NCBI GenBank assembly: GCA_949286985.1
Contig: CASEEM010000035.1
Coordinates: forward strand, 1 to 64,000
Length of the DNA stretch: 64,000 nucleotides
Origin: an uncultured Eubacteriales bacterium
GTDB taxonomy: Bacteria > Bacillota > Clostridia > Peptostreptococcales > Anaerovoracaceae
Reading direction: 5' to 3'
Shown here: positions 54,503 through 62,489 of the stretch, piece after piece
Layout of the letters: every line of letters begins with the position of its first letter
Position numbering within the stretch: position 1 is the first letter of the stretch
The notes under the pieces: model-generated
Databases searched by the model: none
What the model was told of the DNA's origin: nothing
The model's input: only the letters and a program-made list of their open reading frames with translations
Made by a program: the position numbers and the translations under genes

Positions 54503-55861
54503 TTGATCACGAATCAGGGAAGGAATCAAAGAGAAATCGATCATCAAGAACAGCAAGCAGCTCCCGCTGCCGCCGCTTATTATGTGACAGCGAAGGAGCT
54601 GGCAGGGCGCATCGGGACAGAGGTCCCGGAGGAGCTGGTTTCATTAAAGAATCTTATCTACAGTTCGCCGGCGACGCTCTCTTATCATTCACCGGGAGCC
54701 GAGGGATACGGAGTGAAGCGTGCCTCGCTCGCCGTGCCGGGCTCGGTGCTTCTTCTGGTTGCGCCGGCTTGCTGCGGCAGGAATACGGCGGCGCTCAGCA
54801 GTCCCGAGTACCGTGATCGCTGCTTCTATCTCCTCCAGGATGAGACGGATATTGTGACGGGACGCCACCTTTCGCGGATTTCGGATGCGGTCCGGGAGAT
54901 CTGCGGGTCGACGGAGACGCCGCCGAGCGTTGTCATTATCTGCACGACCTGCGTGGATGCGCTGCTCGGCACGGATATGGAGAGAGTATGCCGCAAGGCG
55001 AGCGAAGCAGCCGGGGTGCCGGTCATTCCATCGACCATGTATGCGCTGACGAGAGAGGGAAAGGAGCCGCCGATGGTTTCGGTGCAGCGGTCGATATACA
55101 GTCTTCTCGAGAAGAGAACGCGCCGGGCGGATGCCGTGAATTTGATCGGCGAATTTGCCTCGCTGGCGGAGGAGACCGAAATTCGCACGCTTCTCTCGAA
55201 GCACGGGATACGCACGTTACGAGAGCTCGGTTCGTGCCGGACTTATGAAGAATTCCTCGCGATGTCGGAGGCGAATTTCAATCTGGTCATCAATCCGGAA
55301 GCCCTTCCGGCCGCGGAGGATATGCATCGCCGACTGGGCATTCCTTATCTGACCTTCCGGCGTCTCTATCAGCCGGATAAGATCAGGAAGCAATATGAAC
55401 TTCTCGGAAGCGCGCTCGGGATTCGTTTCGATATCACGGAGGAGGAAGCTCGTGCCGAAGCGGCCGTAGATGCCCTGATCACGAAGCACCCGGAGGTGTC
55501 GCTTGCGGTCGGAGAGTGGATGAACGGCAGTCCTTTTGAGACAGCCTGGGCTTTCGTCCGCTTCGGCTGGAATGTCAGCGCCATTTACGGCACGGTGACG
55601 GAGGAGGACCGCGTGTACATCGAACACTTGGCGGAGCATTCCCCGGAGACGAGGATCTATTCGAATCTTTCACCGACCATGTATCATTATGCCTGCGGTG
55701 AGGTTCATGCGGATGTGACGATCGGACAGGATGCGGCTTATTATCATCCGGAGAGCCGCCATGTCTTATGGAATGAAGAACATAAGCCGCTCGGCTTCCG
55801 CGGGCTCGAGGGATTAGCGAAGGTGCTCTCGGAAGCCCTGGAAACGGAGGTGCGCGCATGA
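54503..55861 (+). CDS. Nitrogenase component 1-like subunit (NifD-like)
   Basis: 452 residues from a TTG start behind AGGGGG. The fold is recognised by APACCGRNT (Cys90, Cys91), IICTTCVDALLGTD (Cys147, Cys150) and a late GEVHADVTIGQDAAYY region. In NifD three Cys hold the P-cluster; here the first (near residue 62-66) is replaced (YHSPGAEGYG), while Cys90/91 and Cys150 match the second and third. The FeMo-cofactor Cys and His of NifD are not seen. It is probably the larger catalytic subunit of a nitrogenase-like reductase with an unknown substrate. Confidence 0.82.
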   Translation: MITNQGRNQREIDHQEQQAAPAAAAYYVTAKELAGRIGTEVPEELVSLKNLIYSSPATLSYHSPGAEGYGVKRASLAVPGSVLLLVAPACCGRNTAALSSPEYRDRCFYLLQDETDIVTGRHLSRISDAVREICGSTETPPSVVIICTTCVDALLGTDMERVCRKASEAAGVPVIPSTMYALTREGKEPPMVSVQRSIYSLLEKRTRRADAVNLIGEFASLAEETEIRTLLSKHGIRTLRELGSCRTYEEFLAMSEANFNLVINPEALPAAEDMHRRLGIPYLTFRRLYQPDKIRKQYELLGSALGIRFDITEEEARAEAAVDALITKHPEVSLAVGEWMNGSPFETAWAFVRFGWNVSAIYGTVTEEDRVYIEHLAEHSPETRIYSNLSPTMYHYACGEVHADVTIGQDAAYYHPESRHVLWNEEHKPLGFRGLEGLAKVLSEALETEVRA

Positions 55862-56928
55862 GAGGATTGCTCAAATATCTTTCGCCGTTCGCACCGGATC
55901 AGTCGGGAGCTTCGGCTGTCTTCTACGGACTCGGCGGCATGACGATCATTTGCGACGCGGGCGGCTGCACCGGCAACATCTGCGGCTTTGATGAGCCGCG
56001 CTGGTTTATGGAGAAGGACCGCCTCTTCAGCGCCGGCCTTCGCGACATGGATGCCATTCTCGGAAGGGACCGCCTCCTCGTGGAGAAGATCGGCAAGGCA
56101 TCCTCCCACCTCGGAGCCTCCTTTGTCGCCCTGATCGGGACGCCGGTACCGGCCGTCATCGGGACGGACCTTCATGCGCTGGCGCGCCTGACGGAGAAGA
56201 CGTGCGGGATTCCGGCCGTCTATGCGGAATGCACCGGGACGGAGCTCTATGATGCCGGAGAAGAAGCGGCCTATGAAGCGCTCTTCAAGGCCTTTTCCGC
56301 GGACGAAGGGGTGAAGCCGAGAAGGGGCGTGGCCGGCGTGCTCGGTGCGACGCCGCTCGATCATTCCTATGCGGACGGAAGGGAAATCGCGCGGCAGGAG
56401 CTGGCGAAGGAAGGATATGAAGAAATCCGTCTTTACGGAGGCGGAGCAACGCTTGAGGATTACCGGAGGGCCGGGGAAGCCGAGAAAAACTTCGTCGCCT
56501 CGCCGTCCGGTCTTCGGGCGGCGAAGTACTTAGAAAAGCGCTTCGGGACGCCTTATGAGATCCGCTTCCCGTTCCTTTCGGAGGCGGTGAAAGAGCGCCT
56601 GCTCGGCGCAGAGCATCTCTCGGAGAAGCATATCCTTATCGCGGCGCAGCAGGTCGAGGGCATTGAGATACGAAAGCTGCTCGTAGCGAACGGCGTGCCG
56701 GAGGAGAATATGACGGTCGGCACGTGGTTCCGGGAGATCCGCTCGCTGAAGGCGTCGCAGGATCTTCATTTCGATCAGGAAGAGGCATGGGTGAGAGCGG
56801 CCGAGGATCAAGGATTTGATCTCATCATCGGCGATGCGTCGCTCGAGCGTCCGCTGAAGAGTTATTGCGGGGATTATCTCGCTATTCCGCATTTCGCCGT
56901 TTCCGGCGGGCTGCGAGATGCGCTGTAA
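55858..56928 (+). CDS. Nitrogenase component 1-like subunit (NifK-like, short)
   Basis: 356 residues, overlapping the previous gene by ATGA. An N-terminal segment with GLGGMTIICDAGGCTGNICG holds Cys32, Cys37 and Cys42; then GTPVPAVIGTDL aligns with the second cluster region but has no Cys, unlike typical NifD/NifK (TTCxxxxIGDD). PLDHSY and KYLEKRFGTPYEIRFPF follow. It is about 100 residues shorter than usual NifK. It would form the second half of the component 1 dimer with the preceding protein. Cluster type cannot be decided from sequence. Confidence 0.8.
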   Translation: MRGLLKYLSPFAPDQSGASAVFYGLGGMTIICDAGGCTGNICGFDEPRWFMEKDRLFSAGLRDMDAILGRDRLLVEKIGKASSHLGASFVALIGTPVPAVIGTDLHALARLTEKTCGIPAVYAECTGTELYDAGEEAAYEALFKAFSADEGVKPRRGVAGVLGATPLDHSYADGREIARQELAKEGYEEIRLYGGGATLEDYRRAGEAEKNFVASPSGLRAAKYLEKRFGTPYEIRFPFLSEAVKERLLGAEHLSEKHILIAAQQVEGIEIRKLLVANGVPEENMTVGTWFREIRSLKASQDLHFDQEEAWVRAAEDQGFDLIIGDASLERPLKSYCGDYLAIPHFAVSGGLRDAL

Positions 56929-57015
56929 GGCCTATGAGAGAATTACTTAAGACGATTGGTTGACCGATATATATTTATTGACTGTTTAAGGACTGAAGCA
57001 GGAAAGGAGGGACGT

Positions 57016-59412
57016 ATGGCTTCGATGATAAGAAGACGCATTGCCGTTTACGGCATCGTTCAGGGCGTCGGCTTTCGTCCCTTCGTGAAGCTGACGGCGG
57101 ATCGCTTCGGTATTACGGGAACGGTCGCGAACAAGGGCTCCTATGTCGAAATCTATGCGCAGGCTTCGGAAACAGCGATGAAGCAGTTCCTTCGGGCGCT
57201 TCAGGATGAGGCGCCGGAGCGTTCGGCCATCCTGAAAGTGGAGGTGCATGAGACTGAGCACAGGACAGCTTCTTCGTTCAATATTCTCGAGAGCGAAGAA
57301 GAAGAGGGAGACATCTTTGTTTCGCCCGACATCGCCATCTGCTCGAGGTGCAGGAAGGAGTTCTTCGATCCGAACGACCGACGTTATATGCATCCCTTTA
57401 TCAACTGCACCGCCTGCGGACCGCGCCTCACCATTCTCGACGCGATGCCGTATGACCGCGAGCGGACGAGCATGAAGAAATTCCCGATGTGTCCGGACTG
57501 CGAAGCGGAATATACAGATCCGGCGACAAGGCGTTATCATGCGCAGCCGGTATGCTGCAATGAATGTGGACCGGAGGTCTATCTCCTCGGCCGTGAGGAA
57601 CGCGGACGCGATGCCATCATGAAGGTGCGAAAGACGCTTCATGACGGCGGCATCGTCGCTGTCAAGGGCATCGGCGGCTTTCATATCGCCTGCGATGCGA
57701 AGAATGAGGAAGCCGTACGCGAGCTCCGTCGGAGAAAGGGGCGCCCGGAAAAGCCGCTCGCCGTGATGTTTCGGGACCTCGCGGCCGCTCATGAAGCCTG
57801 CGAGCTCGGCGAGAAGGAAGAGAAGCTCCTTGACGGACCGCAGCATCCGATTCTTCTCCTTCCGAAAAGGAATCCGAATGGTATCGCACCTTCTGTCACG
57901 CGGGAGAATCCGAATCTCGGCGTCATGCTTCCGTATGCGCCGCTTCAGCTCTTGCTTTTCGATTATAATGACGGCTTCGACCTCGGAACGAATGCGCTCG
58001 TAATGACGAGCGGCAATGTCTCCGGGGCGCCGATTTGCCGGACGGACGAGGACGCGGCGCGCGAGCTCGCTCCCTTCGTCGACCTCATCCTCTCCCATAA
58101 CCGCGATATCCTGATCCGCGCCGATGACTCCGTCGTCGACCTCTATCGCGGAGAGCCGTACATGATCCGGCGCTCGCGCGGATATGCTCCGCTCCCCTTC
58201 ATGATGACGGAGCGGACGGAAGGCCGCGTCCTCGGGATCGGTGCCGACCTCAAGAACAGCTTCTGCTTAGCGAAGAATGAACTCTTCTATCTCTCGCCTT
58301 ATATCGGCGACATGGCCGACCCGCGGACCCTGGATGCGGCACGAAGCTCCCTCGGCCGAATGGAGGAGCTCCTCCGCATCGAACCGGAACTGGTCGTCGC
58401 CGACCTTCATCCTCGGTATTTCTCCGGAGAGCTTGCCGAGGAACAGGAGATACCGATTCTGCGCATTCAGCACCATTATGCGCATGTCCTCGCCTGCATG
58501 GCGGAGAATGATATTTCGCCGGAGGAGAAGGTCCTCGGCATCGCGCTCGACGGAACGGGATACGGCGAGGACGGAACCATCTGGGGCGGAGAGATTCTCG
58601 CAGCCGATTATCGCAGCTTTAAGCGCTGTGCTCATTTGAAGCCTTTCACGCAGATAGGCGGCGACCTCTCGGCGAAGGAGGGGTGGCGCATCGCCGTGGA
58701 TCTTATCAATGACTTATACGGCGATCGTGCCGAGGAGGTCGTTCAGGCACTCGGCATCACATCGGAAGGAACGGCGGCGCTCTTTCAGCGGATGAAGGAG
58801 CGAGGCATCTCTTCGGTCCGTTCGACGAGTGCGGGGCGCCTCTTCGATGCCGTGAGCGCCATTCTCGGTCTGCGCCGTTCCTCGACCTTTGAAGGCGAGG
58901 CGGCCATGGCACTGCAATTTGCAGCCGAAGCTTATGCGAAACGTCCGGGCGAAGCATCCTTCCATCCGCTCGATGAGGAAGGATTTTTGGCAGAGCTGCA
59001 GACAGCGGATGACGTATCTGCGGAAGAACCTCTGGTGCCGCGGACGGAAGAGGTGCTCGGGGAAGAAAGTCCGGCCGTGCTGCGGACCGATCTTCTCGTG
59101 AAGGAATTGATCGACCGCAGGCTTCGCGGAGAGGATGCCTCGTCTCTCGCATGGTTATTCCATGCTGCGCTTGCTCTTATGCTGGCCGATGCGGCTGCTG
59201 AGGCGGCGACCCGGCTCGGCGTGCGAAAGGTCGCACTGACGGGAGGCGTTTATCAGAATACCTTGCTGCTGGAGCGGACCGAGAAGGAGCTCGAAGTCCG
59301 CGGTCTTGCGGTCTTGAGACATCATCTGGTGCCTCCGAATGACGGCGGCATCGCGCTCGGTCAGGCAGTTTACGGAATGTATGCATGGAAGGATTTGAGA
59401 GATCCTTCTTAG
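57016..59412 (+). CDS. hypF: HypF carbamoyltransferase (hydrogenase maturation)
   Basis: 798 residues. Acylphosphatase-like domain (GIVQGVGFRPFVK), two zinc fingers (CSRC/CTACG and CPDC/CCNECG), a YrdC-like domain (IVAVKGIGGFHIACDA, KPLAVMFRD) and a Kae1-like domain (HHYAHVLACMAE, ALDGTGYGEDGTIWGGE, ALTGGVYQN). Transfers the carbamoyl group that becomes the cyanide ligands of the NiFe-hydrogenase iron. The ATG at 57016 follows AAAGGAGGG. It is 87 bases after the nitrogenase-like operon with no terminator between. Confidence 0.95.
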   Translation: MASMIRRRIAVYGIVQGVGFRPFVKLTADRFGITGTVANKGSYVEIYAQASETAMKQFLRALQDEAPERSAILKVEVHETEHRTASSFNILESEEEEGDIFVSPDIAICSRCRKEFFDPNDRRYMHPFINCTACGPRLTILDAMPYDRERTSMKKFPMCPDCEAEYTDPATRRYHAQPVCCNECGPEVYLLGREERGRDAIMKVRKTLHDGGIVAVKGIGGFHIACDAKNEEAVRELRRRKGRPEKPLAVMFRDLAAAHEACELGEKEEKLLDGPQHPILLLPKRNPNGIAPSVTRENPNLGVMLPYAPLQLLLFDYNDGFDLGTNALVMTSGNVSGAPICRTDEDAARELAPFVDLILSHNRDILIRADDSVVDLYRGEPYMIRRSRGYAPLPFMMTERTEGRVLGIGADLKNSFCLAKNELFYLSPYIGDMADPRTLDAARSSLGRMEELLRIEPELVVADLHPRYFSGELAEEQEIPILRIQHHYAHVLACMAENDISPEEKVLGIALDGTGYGEDGTIWGGEILAADYRSFKRCAHLKPFTQIGGDLSAKEGWRIAVDLINDLYGDRAEEVVQALGITSEGTAALFQRMKERGISSVRSTSAGRLFDAVSAILGLRRSSTFEGEAAMALQFAAEAYAKRPGEASFHPLDEEGFLAELQTADDVSAEEPLVPRTEEVLGEESPAVLRTDLLVKELIDRRLRGEDASSLAWLFHAALALMLADAAAEAATRLGVRKVALTGGVYQNTLLLERTEKELEVRGLAVLRHHLVPPNDGGIALGQAVYGMYAWKDLRDPS

Positions 59413-59425
59413 AAAGGAGATGCTT

Positions 59426-59638
59426 ATGTGCGTCGGATTATCGGCAAAGGTCATTCGAGTCAAGGACGGTCGTGCGCTCATCGACGTTTCGGGTGCGAAG
59501 AGAGAGATCTCGGCGGAGTTGCTCGAGGAGCTGGAACCGGGCGATTATGTCATGGTCCATGCCGGAACAGCGATTGCGAAGATTACGAGTGATGATGAAA
59601 AGGAAGGCGAGGATCTCATTCGCCTGCTGGAAGGGTAG
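59426..59638 (+). CDS. hypC: HypC hydrogenase maturation chaperone
   Basis: 70 residues. Starts MCVGLSAKV, the essential N-terminal Met-Cys that is invariant in HypC; an ATG two codons earlier would bury the cysteine, so 59426 is taken as the start (AAAGGAG six bases upstream). Ends with AHAG-like VHAGTAIAKI. Carries the iron from HypD to the hydrogenase large subunit. Confidence 0.9.
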   Translation: MCVGLSAKVIRVKDGRALIDVSGAKREISAELLEELEPGDYVMVHAGTAIAKITSDDEKEGEDLIRLLEG

Positions 59639-59640
59639 TC

Positions 59641-60690
59641 ATGAATGATATAACGAAGCGCGCGCTTGAGATTGTGCGCGGTTATGACGGGCCGAAGATT
59701 CGAATCATGGAGGTGTGCGGTACGCATACGCATGAGATCTTTCGCCTCGGCATCCGGAAGATTTTGCCGGAGAATATCGAGCTGATTGCGGGACCGGGAT
59801 GTCCGGTCTGCGTGACGCCGGTTTCTTATATCGATGAAGCGATTTATCTGGCGCTGGAGAAGGGCTGCATGATCTGCACCTTCGGAGATCTCGTGCGTGT
59901 ACCGGGATCGAAGAGCTCGCTCGCCCGCGCGAGGGCAGAGGGTGCGGATGTGCGCCTCGTCTATTCGCCGCAGGATGCGCTTCGCTTGGCGGAGGAGGAT
60001 CCGGAGAAGGAAGTCGTCTTCCTTTCGGTCGGATTTGAAACCACGGTGCCGGGCGAATGCATGGCGGTGCTCGAGGCGGAGGAGAAGGGCATCACGAACT
60101 TCTCCCTCCTTGTCGCGAACAAGACGATGCCGAATGCCTATGAAGCTCTGAAGGACAGTGCGGATGCCTTCCTCTATCCGGGACATGTTTCGGTCATCAC
60201 GGGAGAGCGAGACGGAAAGAAGCTGCTCGAAGAGGGCATTTCCGGGGTCATCGCCGGATTTACGGCCGAAGAGCTCCTTCTCGCGCTCGCCGTCATCGTG
60301 ACGAGGGCGAAGCAGGGGAAGCCGTTCTTTGAAAATTGTTATCCGCGCGTCGTTCGTCCGGAAGGAAATCCTTCGGCGATGGCCGTCATCGGCCAAGTGA
60401 TGGAAGCCTGCGATACGGAGTGGCGCGGTCTCGGTATGATTCCGGGATCCGGGCTCAAGCTTCGGGAGGCGTATGCGTCTTACGATGCGAGGAAGAAATT
60501 CGAGATCCCTTCGATGGACGGGAAGGGCAATCCGGTCTGCCGCTGCGGCGAGGTGCTGCGCGGGGAGATTCGCCCCACGGATTGTCCGCTGTTCGGCAAG
60601 ATCTGCACGCCGGAGGACCCGGTCGGAGCCTGTATGGTTTCGAGCGAAGGGAATTGTGCTGCTTATTATCAATACGGAGAGTGGAATTGA
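59641..60690 (+). CDS. hypD: HypD, Fe(CN)2CO assembly scaffold
   Basis: 349 residues. EVCGTHTHEIFRLG, GPGCPVCVTP, CTFGDLVRVPG, PGHVSVITG and the C-terminal 4Fe-4S cysteines (CRCGEVLRGEI, CPLFGKIC, CMVSSEGNCAAYYQY) are all present. Assembles the Fe(CN)2CO unit together with HypC and HypE. Confidence 0.95.
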   Translation: MNDITKRALEIVRGYDGPKIRIMEVCGTHTHEIFRLGIRKILPENIELIAGPGCPVCVTPVSYIDEAIYLALEKGCMICTFGDLVRVPGSKSSLARARAEGADVRLVYSPQDALRLAEEDPEKEVVFLSVGFETTVPGECMAVLEAEEKGITNFSLLVANKTMPNAYEALKDSADAFLYPGHVSVITGERDGKKLLEEGISGVIAGFTAEELLLALAVIVTRAKQGKPFFENCYPRVVRPEGNPSAMAVIGQVMEACDTEWRGLGMIPGSGLKLREAYASYDARKKFEIPSMDGKGNPVCRCGEVLRGEIRPTDCPLFGKICTPEDPVGACMVSSEGNCAAYYQYGEWN

Positions 60691-61700
60691 TGGAAAAGGA
60701 AACGATGGTCACGTTGGCGCACGGCGCGGGCGGAAAGAAGACTTCTGAGCTGATTGAACGCGTCTTCCGTGCGCATTTTGAGAACCCGAATCTGACTGCC
60801 GACGATGCGGCTGTTCTAGAGGCTCCGAAGGGGAGAATCGCGATGACGACGGATGGCTTCATCGTCTCGCCGGCCTTCTTCCCGGGAGGGAATATCGGGA
60901 AGCTCAGCATCTGCGGCACGGTCAACGATCTTGCCTGCATGGGTGCCGAGCCGCTTTATTTGACCTGCTCATTCATCATCGAAGAGGGGTTCCCGATGGA
61001 GAAGCTCGAGCAGATTGTCGCTTCGATGGCAAAGACGGCGAAGGAGGCCGGCGTCCGCATCGTGGCCGGCGATACGAAGGTCGCCGGCAAAGGTCAGGCG
61101 GACGGCGTTTTCATTACGACGACGGGCATCGGTGTCCTCCGCGAGGACGTCAACCTCTCCGGCGCTTATGCGAAGCCGGGGGATGCAGTCCTTGTCACGG
61201 GCGATATCGGCCGCCACGGTTGTACGATTCTCCTGGAGCGCGAGGAGCTCGGCATTGAAGCGGAGGTCACGAGCGATTGTGCGCCGCTGGCCGGCCTCGT
61301 CGATGCGATGCTCGGCGTGACGAAGGAGATCCATGTTATCCGTGATGCCACGCGAGGCGGCGTCGGTACGGTATTAAGTGAGATCGCCAAGGAGAGCGGG
61401 GTGCATGTCCGGATAGAGAGCGAAGCGCTGCCGCTTCATCCGGCGGTCAAGGGCGTGACGGGGCTTCTCGGTCTCGATCCGCTGTATCTGGCGAATGAGG
61501 GGACGATGGTTGTCATTCTCCCGAAGGAGCAGGCGGAGGCGGTGCTTGCGGTGCTTCATCGGACGAAGTATGGCGAGCAGGCTGCAATCATCGGTGAAGT
61601 GACGGAGGGTGACCGGGCTCAGGTTGTCCTTACGACGGAAATCGGCGCTGAGGTTCAGCTCTCTCAGCCGGGCGGCGAACTCCTTCCTCGTATCTGTTAA
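60690..61700 (+). CDS. hypE: HypE carbamoyl dehydratase
   Basis: 336 residues from the ATG overlapping the hypD stop. PurM-like ATPase fold (AHGAGGKKTSELI, DDAAVLEAPKG, TTDGFIVSPAFFPGGNIGKL) ending in PRIC, the C-terminal cysteine that is thiocarbamoylated by HypF and dehydrated to thiocyanate. Last gene of the hypFCDE run; the nickel-insertion genes hypA and hypB are not present. Confidence 0.95.
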   Translation: MEKETMVTLAHGAGGKKTSELIERVFRAHFENPNLTADDAAVLEAPKGRIAMTTDGFIVSPAFFPGGNIGKLSICGTVNDLACMGAEPLYLTCSFIIEEGFPMEKLEQIVASMAKTAKEAGVRIVAGDTKVAGKGQADGVFITTTGIGVLREDVNLSGAYAKPGDAVLVTGDIGRHGCTILLEREELGIEAEVTSDCAPLAGLVDAMLGVTKEIHVIRDATRGGVGTVLSEIAKESGVHVRIESEALPLHPAVKGVTGLLGLDPLYLANEGTMVVILPKEQAEAVLAVLHRTKYGEQAAIIGEVTEGDRAQVVLTTEIGAEVQLSQPGGELLPRIC

Positions 61701-61771
61701 TAGACTTATGCAAAAAAAGGGACGCTCGGTAAAGTGGGTGCGACTAAGGGATTTTATCCCTTTGAAAAATT

Positions 61772-61809
61772 CGGCATAGTTGGATTGAATTCCGGCTATG
61801 CCGTTTTTT
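61772..61809. terminator. Terminator after hypE / end of mobile remnant
   Basis: CGGCATAG (61772-61779) and CTATGCCG (61796-61803) form a perfect stem followed by six T on the plus strand. On the minus strand it overlaps the recombinase stop codon. Confidence 0.75.
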
Positions 61810-62489
61810 CTGTTTTGCTTGGAATATCCAAGGCTCCAATGTAGTTGTAAACAATCTGGATATGCTGTTGTCTGCGACCATCCACCTTTTCGGCTTGAAA
61901 CACAATAATGCGTTCCACGAACTCTCGAATAATCTCAGCATCCAATTCCTTAATATCCGTATATTTCCTTACCAATGACAGGAAGTATTCGGTGTTAAGG
62001 GATTTTTCTTTTGCCTCATCAAGGAAATCCTGCAATTCAGCCACACGGCTTTCAAGCTGTTTCTGCTCGGCATCGTAGGTGGCGGTCATCTTGGCAAAAC
62101 GCTCATCACTGATTTTGCCTTCGATGTTGTCCTCGTACAAACGCTGCACAATGGTATCCAGTTTGGATATTCTTGCCTTTGCCTGTTCGTATTCCTTACG
62201 GCATTCACGCAGACTGCGGTCAATTTCTCGCGTTTTGCTCTTGGTTACCATTTCCACGAATTCTGCTTCATGCTCTCTTGCAAAGGCTGTGACCTGCTGA
62301 AGGTCTGCCAAGAGCAGCTGTTCAATGACCACATTGCGAATCTGGTGGGATGGGCATTCGTGCTTGCCTTTTTTACGATAGGTGGCGCAAACAAAATGCT
62401 CCTTGTCGTGTTCCCAATCCCTCGACCTTACTTGGTACAGTTTCTGACCACAGTCGGCACAGTAGACCATGCCGGAAAGAATCGACATT
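61796..62489 (-). pseudogene. Large serine recombinase, C-terminal remnant
   Basis: About 230 residues from an ATG at 62489. They match the C-terminal part of large serine recombinases (Tn4451/TnpX-like): recombinase zinc ribbon (SILSGMVYCADCGQKLYQV, then CATYRKKGKHEC), a long coiled coil, and a conserved end (ADIIREFVERIIVF-like: AEIIREFVERIIVFQAEK). The catalytic N-terminal domain and recombinase domain are absent; upstream DNA instead encodes the helicase on the other strand. A single longer frame continues to 62713 by chance through that DNA. Remnant of a conjugative or mobilisable element. Confidence 0.85.

Noticed and set aside
53735..56928. Functional nitrogen-fixation operon
   Set aside because: Component 1 proteins lack the cofactor ligands and full P-cluster cysteines, and no nifB, nifE or nifN is present.
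59420..59638. HypC starting at the ATG two codons upstream
   Set aside because: HypC needs Met-Cys at its N-terminus, so the start at 59426 is preferred.
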